A stretch of DNA of 64,000 bases, from contig JABAKD010000029.1 in assembly GCA_012845835.1 (NCBI GenBank), positions 14,250,392-14,314,391 of the forward strand, written 5' to 3'. The notes under the pieces were generated by a model. It saw only the letters and a program-made list of their open reading frames with translations, was not told the DNA's origin and did not search any database. Both the position numbers and the translations under genes were made by a program. Below are positions 55,901 to 64,000 of this stretch, in pieces; the first letter of the stretch is position 1, and each line of letters begins with the position of its first letter. The DNA is from Undaria pinnatifida. Its lineage: Eukaryota > Sar > Phaeophyceae > Laminariales > Alariaceae.

Positions 55901-58900
55901 AAAGTGGTAATATCTACTGTATACAACGAAGTACATGGATTATCCAGCGGTTGCACGACGGCAGCCAGAGGGTCCGATTGAGACCAGGTTGTGAGCCGCC
56001 TTCGAGCAAACTCGAGCTGAGGTCCGCCTCTCGGCGCGCTGTTTCCTGGACGTGCCTCACCTTGCTCGCCCCTCCCGACGCTGCCGGGGGCGTCCTCGGC
56101 CGTTCCCGCTTCATGTCGTGATGGCCGCTGCTAAAACACTTTTTTGACTACATTTCTGATCCGAAATGTCGCATGCTTAGTTTTTTCCGTATACAAACAC
56201 GTTAGTCTGTCAAACACTCAAGCCACTGTTCCAGGAGCTCTCGGACGCGCGTCTGTCTACTACAGCAAGCTCTCGGACAAGAGTTGTGGTTCCTGGATGC
56301 TGCTTGCTGCTGCACAAAACGCAGTATCACGTATTACATGTGTGTGCTGCACTTCTACGGCTTGCCGTTTTAACGCCGCCCGCTGCGCTCGCGCAAGGAA
56401 GAACACAAAATGTGAAGGGTGCAGAAAGACGAGGCTCATGATTTGGTGCAATTGCGACTAGGGATTTGATCAAGAGCCACTTGTGCAGAGCTAATTGCCC
56501 TGTGCTGTGCTGTGTGCTTGCTGGCGATGCCACGTTCTGATCGGCAGTACGGGTATAATTTGCGAGGGGGAGGGGGGTGGGTGAAGAAAGAGGACCGAGA
56601 AAGGACAACCAATCAAGAAAGCATAAAGACGCACATACCGGTACTTGGTACTTAACATGATACCTGGTACTGTATGTACAAAATATAGCACCGCGCCGCA
56701 GGGCACGGCACGGCACCGCACGGCGCTGCGCTGAGCTATAGCTGAGCAAACCTAAGAGTGCATGTTCCGTGATTCAACAATGTAGTACGTACGAACCTGG
56801 TATGCCGGTACCTGGTTTGATACTTGGAATGATACCTGGCATGTATGTACGAAGGAGTAAGTACAGCCCAGCACGGCACAGCACCGCACAGTACTGCACC
56901 ACACGGCAGGACGTGATATGATGCTTTCGTATTCAACTTCCACAAACAAACAACAAACAAACGAACAATATATATACTGGAGTATATGATAAGAGTGAAG
57001 AAAAAAACAAGAAAAAAAAAAAGATTTGGCAGAAACCAAATTTGAAGGGATTAGTTGAAAAGTAAAAAAAACAACCGGAAAGAAAAAAACTTTACAAGCA
57101 AACAAAAAAATCGATAAAGTAGAGAAAAAGTAGAGCAAATAAAAAAAATGGCAATAAAAAAGCAAAATACAGTTGGCCAAAAATCAAATTTGAAGGAAAC
57201 GAACAGCCGAAAAATCGAGAAACAACTAAAAAAACGGAAATAATTTTGAAGGAAGAAACCAAAGAATTGCCTCACCGTTCCGCAAGTAGTGGAAGGAGGC
57301 GATGTCCAAGTGGAAGGTCTTGAGAGACCAGGCATGTACCAGCGACCCCGCTCAGGACAATGGCAACGTTAAGTAAGTATTTATCTCACGTTGCTTTATG
57401 CTCCTCGATACAACAACAACCCGTTGCCTGCTGCATAAGCACTCCGTCAGGCACAAGGACGCAAAACTAGCATATCGCCTCAAGGAACTTTCAATGTTAG
57501 TAACTGAAGTCTGCCCAACTAATATCTAGTCGGCGACTTATAGTCAGCCAAACTCACCGCCCTGCGTACCGGTCCTACGAACTACGCCGAGAAGGGGAAA
57601 TTGCTCACGGTTCTGAGAAGAGCCGTGTTTCAGATGTTTCGATTGCGCGAGCATGACGAACCCATGGCGGCTGTGATGCCTCTGTGGGAAGCGGGTTGTT
57701 AGTCTCCGCAGCTTACGCGAGAAGCACGCCGAACGGTTACCACCCCCTCCTGTTTGATTCTTCCGTTTCGCGTCTGTTTGCGCTGCTCATTCCCAATGTC
57801 GCCCCCCCCTCCCCCCTCGCCCGCTTCTGTACCTTGAGGTAGCCTCTACAAGAACGAAATATGAAACGGCGAAACGGCATCACGATAAGAAAGAACTTGA
57901 CGCTCACATACTACACGCCAACCACTACGCCAAACCATACAATTGTAAATATCGCCACGTCGTACCATACCACGCGACCACCACGCCACACCTAATGGAC
58001 CCTACCCACCAACCCACCGACCCACCTACCCATGCATCCACATACCCACCCGTCCAATCCACCCAATCAATCCGCCCTTCCCTGCTGCTGCGCCCCGAAC
58101 AGAACAGAACAAAACACAACCGAAAAGAGCTCAAGAGAACGAAACTGAACCGAGCCAAACCAAATCAAACCAAAAAAACACCACACCAATCGATACGATA
58201 CGGCACGACCGCACCCCAACCCAACCTAACCAAACCTAACGCAATGACAATACCATATGACTCTCGACAACAGGTGTTGCGCGCGATGACCGACCTGGAT
58301 AACGCGTCGGCTACGATACTGGAGATGCAGGCCAAGAGCGGGCGAGCGGTGCCGGAGGCGGTTATGGCCAGCGAACGGCCTCACGCTGTTAGCAAGGCTA
58401 CTAAGAATGCTAACGGTGAAAACGGCGGAGGGGACGAGAACAACGCCTCCTTGGTGGTGCACATCAACGCGAACAAAGCCAACACCAGCAGCAACGCCAA
58501 CAGCACCAACCAGCCCAAAAACGCCAACAAAAGTACCAGTACCACTGCTGTAAGCTTTGGTGGCGGCGACGGTATTAGCAAGAAAAAGAGCGCTCGTCTC
58601 CAGGTGTGTTTGTGTTTGTGTTGGAGTTGACTTTTGTGGGACTAGGACTGGGGTTAGCGTTTGAGTTGGAGCGAGACCCTCGAGTACCATCCGTGCGAAA
58701 ACATTGCCGAACCGGCAAATTAACGCCGTCAAACGCTCTGCAAAACCTTGGCTGCTCCGGGGAGCCACTAAACGCAGAGCTGCTCTTCACCCTCATTCGT
58801 CCAATGCAACGGCCTGATGGGTCGGGGCTCGCCTTTCGGCCGCCCACCTCTTTATTTAACGCCACCGAAGCACGCGACGGAGCCCGCGACCGCGCTCGCC

Positions 58901-61900
58901 GACCCCGAACCCCACCAAAGATGCCGGTCGCCCCGGTGGCGTATGAGGTCATCCTCGAGCCTGGTATAGGTCAGTTTCGTGAGTTCACGTCCCTCCGAGT
59001 GCATACTCGTATAAATTCGTTGGGACTTCTTCTTGTGCACAAATCGACTTGCGGGAAGCGCGAGAGCGTGAGTTAGCAATAATCGATGAACAATCGACGA
59101 TTGCTGGACCCTATGCGCGATAAAAATTGAATGCAAGAACCGGGGGAGAGAAGGGAAGACACCTGTGACCACGGCTTGTCCAGAAGCTTGAAAGTAGAAG
59201 TGTGAAAAACCCAAAAACCAAACAACCAACAATCAAAAAGGGTCAGGGCTATGGTTAAAATCGGCGTGGGTCCGGCTGACGAGCAAGCTTGGAATTGATT
59301 GTTAGGTTGCGCTGCAAGAATGCGGTCGTGCAGAGCCGCGCTGCGGATAGCGCTGCATGTAGGGGCTCTCGTCCTGCCACCCCCGAAAATAAACGCGGTT
59401 GAATACGGTACAAAAACCTTACTTCGCCGGCTAGTATTCAATAGTTGATGTCCAATGAGGTACAAAACCCTAACCCCCGCCCACAAAGCAACGCTCTACG
59501 ATATCGTACGATAAAACGCCATTGAACGCCCTACGGAATCCGCAAATAAGTCGTGAAGCGTTGTACAAAAATTGCCTCCCCCGCAAGTAAATGCCGTCGA
59601 ATGCCGTACGAAACCCTCAGGAGCTGGAGAAGGAAAACGCTCGCCTGGCCAGCGAGAACGCTACCCTTTCTTCGGAGCTTGCGCTTGGCACGGCTGTACT
59701 GGAAGCCGTCGGGGTTATCTCTAAGGACATTGTCGCCGCTACTGAGCGCAGAAAGGTGAGACCGAGTCGCCATCCTCACCGACATTGCCAGCGTCACTGC
59801 CACCGCCGTCTGTTGAACTTTTTTTGGTGTTCACACCTGCCGCCCAATCATACCCGCAACTGTTTGTTTTGTCGTACTATTATACTTTTTGTCATATGAA
59901 GATATAGCGTAGATGCCGTTCTGATGGAAATGGAATATCCTTCCATAAAGCAGTGGTGTCTATGAGCTTCTTCTGCCAACCATTTCCCCATGTCCTTTCC
60001 CCGCGCCTTCTTGTTTTTTTCTACTGCTTCCTCTCGCTATGATACATTTGTTCGTTTTAGCTGTTAGTCTACTCTAACCCTCATCAACCTTTCCGCCTAT
60101 TTCACAAAAAAATATTATAAGGACGCCAGCCGTGACTTCGACGAATTTCGAGTTAATACTCATCTTTGCAAGCTCCGTCGTTAGTACTGGTAATATACTA
60201 TATGGGTGAGTTTTTTATTGGGAGGGGTCCTATTTATTTGTTTTCGTGCGGCATGGTCGTAAGTGGTCGATGTTGAAGCTGGAGCTCATGCTGCACGTTG
60301 TCGGGCCGCCAACATCCTATTGAATTAGTGCTATTAGTCTATATCAGGCATAAGCAAACGAAGAAAAGAACCCGACACACTAGGGGTATGCTAGAAAAGG
60401 ATAAAACGGGGATACGCTCTGAAATGGTCAAAACTAAAAACGAACCTGTTGGGTGTGTGATTTTTGTACCAACTTGTAAAATACCTGGTGACAGTATTTT
60501 GAGTTTTCTTATTTCTTCTTGATTTTAGTATATGATCGCCTGTCTGAGCCTAAGGTACGAAATGCGGTGTCGACAGAAACAACAAGTTCGTTCACCGTGG
60601 GATAGGCGCCGAAAATTTCTCGCGTCTGAAAGTGCCGGACGGGGAATCTAGACGTGCTGGAAGCAAAAATCATGGAAGGGTCGCGGGCAACAGCTTGCGT
60701 CACGCTTGTGCACGTAGTGTGTACCAGAGCGCAAACGAAATGACATGGCATGACATGACATGACATATGATACAAGTTACCGTTCGGGACAGGGTTCACT
60801 TTGTATCCCCGGGGCATCGCAAGTCGAAGGGGGGACATGGGCGTTCCAATGATGTGTATAGACTACTGTTTTTGCTACTGCTGTTGTTGTTGTTGTTCTC
60901 ACATTAACTCGCATAATCAAGTCCGTGGTCACAGGACAGGCTCCAGTCACTCTGGAGCTGAGGAATATGCTTCGTGTACCTGGTATGAGGTCTGACGATC
61001 TGTACTTGATTGTTGGTTTGAGCGTGACACACTTGTTGTCGTGGTTCGACCCTTTGCCGTGCACCAACTACACACACATACACCGTGACTATTGGCACGA
61101 AGGCAAAAGCTCGAAGTACGGCTGGCGTTTTACTGCTGCTGCTAGACCACACTGTTAATTTTGCATACCACCTAATTAACAAGTACACCGCACTGCACCT
61201 CACCACTCTTTGGGTTTTTTTGGGTTTCTCAGAGTGATGGAGGTGGGCTCGCGCCGGGAGCAAGGAGAGGAAGAGGTCTCCAGGTGCGCAGGCCATCGGA
61301 GTCAAACTCCTTAAGCCCTCCGTCCCGGGGCATTTCGGGCAAGGATAGTGTGGGGGGGGGCGAAGAAAACGCCTCAGGACAAGCCCGGAAGCGCAACAAA
61401 TCGGTCTTTCGCAGGAGAAGGTCTTCGCCGGAGGTGGGTCTTGCTTCTTGTTATTTGGAGCGAAGCGAAAGTCTAATTTCCGGTTGACGCAAGCGTAAAA
61501 ACACTAGGGGCTTCCTTTCACCGTCGCGTGACCGAAGTTCCGCCCCGCGTGTCCTGCCCGACCACCGATCAATTCGTAAAGAGAAATAATAGTTTTATCG
61601 TGAACATTTGTGAGTTAAGTGAGACAGCAGCGCGGTCACGGTGGCAGCACAGCAGCACAGGGTTGGGTTGGGTTGACGTCAGTTACTAATATCCAGGGCT
61701 TGTCACGGGTCGCGTCACTTCTCGCGGATCGGGTCAGGTCATGGTGACCCGACCCGACCCGGTGAATTTCGAAACCCTCCCGGCTCGACCCGACCCGTCA
61801 GATTTCAAACACCTCCTGACCAGACCTGGCTCACCGTAGGACGTTTTTCTGGTGTGGATCGTGAACCGTGAAAAACTCTGCAAATATCCACGAGCTAGAG

Positions 61901-63902
61901 CTACAGTTTTTTTTTTTTTTTATCCTCCGGCGGATGGGGAAAAATAAAGCTTTAGCTCACCACACTTCCACGTATTTTCATACCCGTCGGAGCTTACAAC
62001 TTCGAGCAAAGCAAGTTACTAATTTTCATAGCGCGGAATAATAGGCACTCGTTTCGATGTGGCTAAAGCCGGATTTCTGTGACCGGCGACCGTTGTCTAC
62101 GAAAAGATACAACTGCGGACCGGCGGCTTTTTTGCTCGCCCGATCACGACCTAAGGGTTTCCTTTTTTGTTTGACTTCGTGCGGTATCGCATGACATGAT
62201 GTGCGGTGCGATGCTGCAGATGTTCGCCTTGCCTCTCATTAAGTAGCGAACACCAAATACATCAGCCACGGGTTCGTTCTGTTCAACCGCTTCCCGATTT
62301 TCTTCCTTGAAATGGGGCTGTACCATGCCATGCGGTGCGATGCAGGCGACGCCTCGCTTGAAGCTGCCGCAGGTACCGCAGCGGGCGGCGGTGGCCCTCC
62401 CCCGTACTATTTGTAGTATATTTTGCCGCAAGATAGCTGTCTTGTTATATTCTTTACTGAACAGTAAAAAAGTACCGCAGACAAACAATGTGACAAAAAA
62501 TGAAATACACCAGCTATCGTGAGTTATTTATGTTCAATCGCGATTTTTATGTACGAAGTATATGTAATTATTTCTTCCTTGAAATGGTGCGATGCGGCGA
62601 GTGATCGCCATATATCATAGAAATCCCCAATTTTGTTGGTATGGCGATGGCGTCAACCACTGTGGGCTCGTTTAGTTTAATATTTTCCTCCTTTTGTTTT
62701 ATCGTGTCTTTTTTATTTCTTGGTGTCGCGCGGCGCGGTGCTGTTCTGTGCGATGCGGCAGGTTATCGCCTCCCCCCTTTTGAAGTCGCCCCTGCCAGAG
62801 CTACCGCAGAAACAGCCGATGCGCCTCCACGAACGCCTTCTCGGCGCTCTGGAGATAGCCGAGTCCCCGTACCAACAAAAGATACACGAGAAGATGCAGC
62901 AGCAGCAGCAGCAACAACAGGAGCAGGAGCAGGAGCAACCACAGCAAAAGCAGCAACCAAAGCACCGACGGCTGAGCCAGGGAATGTCTCCCATCGGGAA
63001 GAACTATACGCAGGCCGTGTCCACAGGCGAGTTGTGTGTATGTTGTGTATGTCTGCGTGCCATTATTCCCTGTCTCCGACACAAGGTTAAGGTTGCTGTA
63101 CCCGGCCCCCCAAAGAGGATTCAAACGACGACGCGTATTTTCATGGCATCGCAATCACCCGTTTATCGTATTTCACCTCAAAAACTGTAGACGACCAATT
63201 TGTAATACCTGGTACGATCTACAAACATATCCGGTGTTGCTGTTTTTATTTGTGTATTGTGTGTATAATATGTGCTTCTTCCATGTTTCCACCACCAAGC
63301 CCTCGACAACAGGCCCACCCGTTACCGATTATTCGCGTCTTTACTGCTGTAGTGTACGAGCAATTTATAACATCTCCTGTGCCTACATATTTTCATTTCT
63401 GCCTTGTGTCCGCCCGTGTGCTGTTTGTATATTATTATAAAAAATGAAAATACACTCCAGCTGTGAGATCGAAGATTTCGTCGAAACTCCTCTTTGCAAG
63501 CTGTGTGTGATACTCCGATCGCGCGCATTACGAGTTGTGTGTCTTCATTAAGGATATAGGTCGGCGACTCCCCTTACAACTACAGTGTAGCTATCAGGGT
63601 CATAGAACATCTATAATGTCTCATGTTTCTCTTTTCGTTTCTGCCTTGTGCATGTCTGTGTGTGTGCTTCTTCCATGCCCCCGACACAAGGTTGCTTCTC
63701 TTCCATCAAGTGCGGCGGGACCGACGCGGGGTTTGGGGTGATAGACACATCGCCCGATTCAAGCGACAAGAGCGATCCCAGCCCTAGCCACAGCCAGCTG
63801 ATGGATGAGGGAGTGAGGAACAGCGTCCGCAAAGCCCTCTTCGCGCAAAAAATAGTGGCGGCGAGACCAAGTGCGAGACCAACGCCCGCTGGACCTGAGT
63901 GA
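43534..63902 (+). CDS. Large coiled-coil protein with N-terminal SHIPPO/HMMR-like motif
   Basis: Assembled as join(43534..43965, 48607..51687, 52944..53096, 58274..58603, 59621..59755, 61233..61433, 62762..63037, 63711..63902): 1599 residues plus stop, every intron in phase 0. Residues 1-60 contain FAKSKVERF and LGPGDYDP, then SLGFTASKG, which recalls the STPGR/SHIPPO repeat and the N-terminus of HMMR (spindle- and centrosome-associated). Residues about 110-1230 are nearly continuous coiled coil, rich in Glu, Ala, Lys and Leu, with 60-70-residue repeats at about 222-422. The C-terminal 380 residues are an Asn/Ser-rich linker, a short leucine-rich helix, a basic Ser/Arg region and a poly-Gln/Glu tract. 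A cytoskeletal or centrosomal role is inferred from architecture only. Exon 7's ends are the least certain. Confidence 0.83.
43966..48606. other. Coiled-coil gene intron 1
   Basis: A 4.6-kb intron with no further exon needed to keep phase. It contains several TACCTGGTA words, a perfect 131-bp tandem duplication (45574-45835), G-runs with a diverged family B head (46330-46410) and CT-rich sequence. Confidence 0.6.
45574..45835 (+). repeat. Perfect 131-bp tandem duplication (family C)
   Basis: Two units of 131 bp appear identical by eye, so the duplication is recent. Each contains GAGATCGAAGATTTGGTCGA followed by AACTCATCTTTGCAAG, the signature of a dispersed family also found at 53190-53312 and 63452-63600. 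Confidence 0.93.
48607..51687 (+). CDS. Coiled-coil gene exon 2 (residues 145-1171)
   Basis: Acceptor TTAATCAG|GTTATG and donor CAAAAG|GTGAAG. A single 3081-bp exon is unusual among the short exons around it. It encodes heptad-rich Glu/Ala/Leu sequence without Pro breaks. Three tandem repeats run through 48838-49440, each with ELESE, a KEL-type block and a VVELRAA-like block followed by GEERxEEAR. Confidence 0.93.
52289..52404 (+). repeat. Two-copy 59-bp tandem repeat
   Basis: CTCGAGCA(G/C)TGAG, then ATGCCTAGTATGTGCTCATG through AATATTGCTACT, occurs twice in direct orientation in intron 2 of the coiled-coil gene. Confidence 0.9.
52944..53096 (+). CDS. Coiled-coil gene exon 3 (residues 1172-1222)
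   Basis: Acceptor GCTCTCAG|GAATG and donor AAGGAG|GTGACA. It encodes ECQLLREAGHNQAMGAATIL through SREVALANKE. The last part has decayed relatives at 55215-55275 and 55340-55370 in the next intron. Confidence 0.85.
53190..53312 (-). repeat. Dispersed repeat family C, inverted copy
   Basis: The reverse complement of 63452-63600 with few differences, covering CACAGCTTGCAAAAATGAGT through TCGATCTCACAGCTGGAGTG and a GGGGAGTCGCCGACCTATAT block. Confidence 0.85.
55215..55275 (+). pseudogene. Decayed copy of coiled-coil exon 3 end
   Basis: The text reads KLSEDDSYREVALANKE, against LKLSEAESSREVALANKE in exon 3. The donor GAG|GTGACA has become GAG|ATTGCG, so it could not splice in the same way. It lies 2.1 kb downstream in intron 3. 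Confidence 0.75.
55340..55370 (+). pseudogene. Short exon-like copy (REVTLAKKE)
   Basis: GTGAAG|CGGGAGGTGACG through AAGAAGGAG|GTGGCT resembles the last 27 bases of exon 3, with an AG before and a GT after. Splicing it in would add nine residues and keep phase 0. I cannot tell whether it is used. Confidence 0.45.
58274..58603 (+). CDS. Coiled-coil gene exon 4 (residues 1223-1332)
   Basis: Acceptor CGACAACAG|GTGTTG and donor CTCCAG|GTGTGT. It begins VLRAMTDLDNASATILEMQA and then becomes an Asn/Ala/Ser/Lys-rich, probably disordered segment ending KKKSARLQ. Confidence 0.83.
59135..59185 (+). repeat. Repeat shared with 54998-55068
   Basis: CCGGGGGAGAGAAG, then AAGACACCTGTGACCACGGC and TTGTCCAG, occurs in both places, in introns 3 and 4. 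The CCTGTGACCACGG core also occurs in family A. Confidence 0.7.
59621..59755 (+). CDS. Coiled-coil gene exon 5 (residues 1333-1377)
   Basis: Acceptor ACCCTCAG|GAGCTG and donor AGAAAG|GTGAGA. It encodes ELEKENARLASENATLSSEL, a short leucine-zipper-like helix, and VISKDIVAATERRK. Confidence 0.83.
60881..60968 (-). repeat. Family A retroposon, inverted truncated copy
   Basis: On the minus strand it reads CTCCAGAGTGACTGGAG, then GTCCTGTGACCACGGACTTG, then an (AAC)n tail, as in 214-443. It is truncated at its 5' side. Confidence 0.8.
61233..61433 (+). CDS. Coiled-coil gene exon 6 (residues 1378-1444)
   Basis: Acceptor GTTTCTCAG|AGTG and donor CCGGAG|GTGGGT. It is Gly/Ser/Arg-rich and ends RKRNKSVFRRRRSSPE, a possible nuclear-localisation or phosphorylation-prone basic stretch. 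Confidence 0.8.
62762..63037 (+). CDS. Coiled-coil gene exon 7 (residues 1445-1536)
   Basis: Acceptor GCGGCAG|GTTATC, donor TGTGT|GTATGT. It encodes LPQKQPMRLHERLLGALEIA, a Gln-rich tract and HRRLSQGMSPIGKNY. An alternative acceptor at 62815 (ACCGCAG|AAACAG) also keeps phase 0, so the first 18 residues are uncertain. Confidence 0.68.
63452..63600 (+). repeat. Dispersed repeat family C, copy in last intron
   Basis: About 145 bp, from CACTCCAGCTGTGAGATCGA to the ACTCCCCTTACAACTACAGT block. It is the inverted counterpart of 53190-53312 and is related to the duplicated unit at 45574. Confidence 0.85.
63711..63902 (+). CDS. Coiled-coil gene exon 8 and stop (residues 1537-1599)
   Basis: Acceptor TTCCATCAAG|TGCGG. 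It encodes CGGTDAGFGVIDTSPDSSDK and a helix VRNSVRKALFAQKIVAARPS, ending at TGA 63900-63902. An AG 20 bases upstream would give an early stop, so this acceptor is preferred. Confidence 0.7.
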   Translation, partial: CGGTDAGFGVIDTSPDSSDKSDPSPSHSQLMDEGVRNSVRKALFAQKIVAARPSARPTPAGPE

Positions 63903-64000
63903 ATGATGACCGTTGGATAGGGGGATGGCGGTTGGATCTAGCAGATGACGGTTGGATCTGAGAGATGGCGGGTAGCTTTAGTCGTCTTTGTTAAGAAACC

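Noticed and set aside
55964-56112. GC-rich open segment in intron 3 of the coiled-coil gene
   Set aside because: Open on both strands but no donor/acceptor pair keeps phase 0 and no motif was recognised. Possibly a relic.
57281-57345. Minus-strand text SLKTFHLDIASFHYLRN with AG before and GT after
   Set aside because: Looks exon-like but only about 45 bases, isolated in intron 3 of the coiled-coil gene. No family was recognised and no partner exon found.

Overview
The window is nuclear DNA of an intron-rich eukaryote. GC-rich exons with regular GT-AG introns lie in a sea of minisatellites, G-runs and dispersed repeats. The style suggests a brown alga or related stramenopile, but nothing seen fixes the taxon. 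Protein genes occupy only a few percent of the bases.

Left half, minus strand (938-31266): one gene spans about 30 kb. Eleven exons were assembled by hand. They join in phase into an 857-codon reading frame with all the blocks of KRI1, the nucleolar 40S ribosome-biogenesis factor. Introns run from about 0.8 to 8.7 kb and hold most of the repeats. Intron 4 appears to be a GC-AG intron. Intron 6 (10412-19115) carries a decayed Helitron in the opposite orientation (about 11213-17987). It has a split CPSC...CC zinc-finger-like region, a Rep domain with an intact HUH motif and a PIF1-type helicase, broken by several frameshifts and stops. Its Rep domain also contains a local duplicated-and-inverted segment.

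Middle (31.3-43.5 kb): mostly non-coding, with a TA-flanked MITE, a long copy of a G-run-associated repeat family, a 72-bp minisatellite and tRNA-like sequences. The last three exons of a minus-strand CHY zinc-finger gene were found (38870-41863). Its 5' exons were not found.

Right third, plus strand (43534-63902): eight exons, all bounded by phase-0 introns, join into a 1599-residue coiled-coil protein. An N-terminal LGPGDYDP motif recalls SHIPPO/STPGR and HMMR-like proteins. One 3.1-kb exon encodes about 1030 residues of coiled coil with internal 60-70-residue repeats. Introns of this gene contain decayed copies of an exon end.

The three host genes do not form a functional unit that I can see. 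No wholly new system was recognised. The most interesting signals are the inverted triplication in the Helitron, decayed exon copies in introns of two genes, two MITEs, several uncatalogued repeat families, and two strongly over-represented short motifs (CTATTAATAG and TACCTGGTA).
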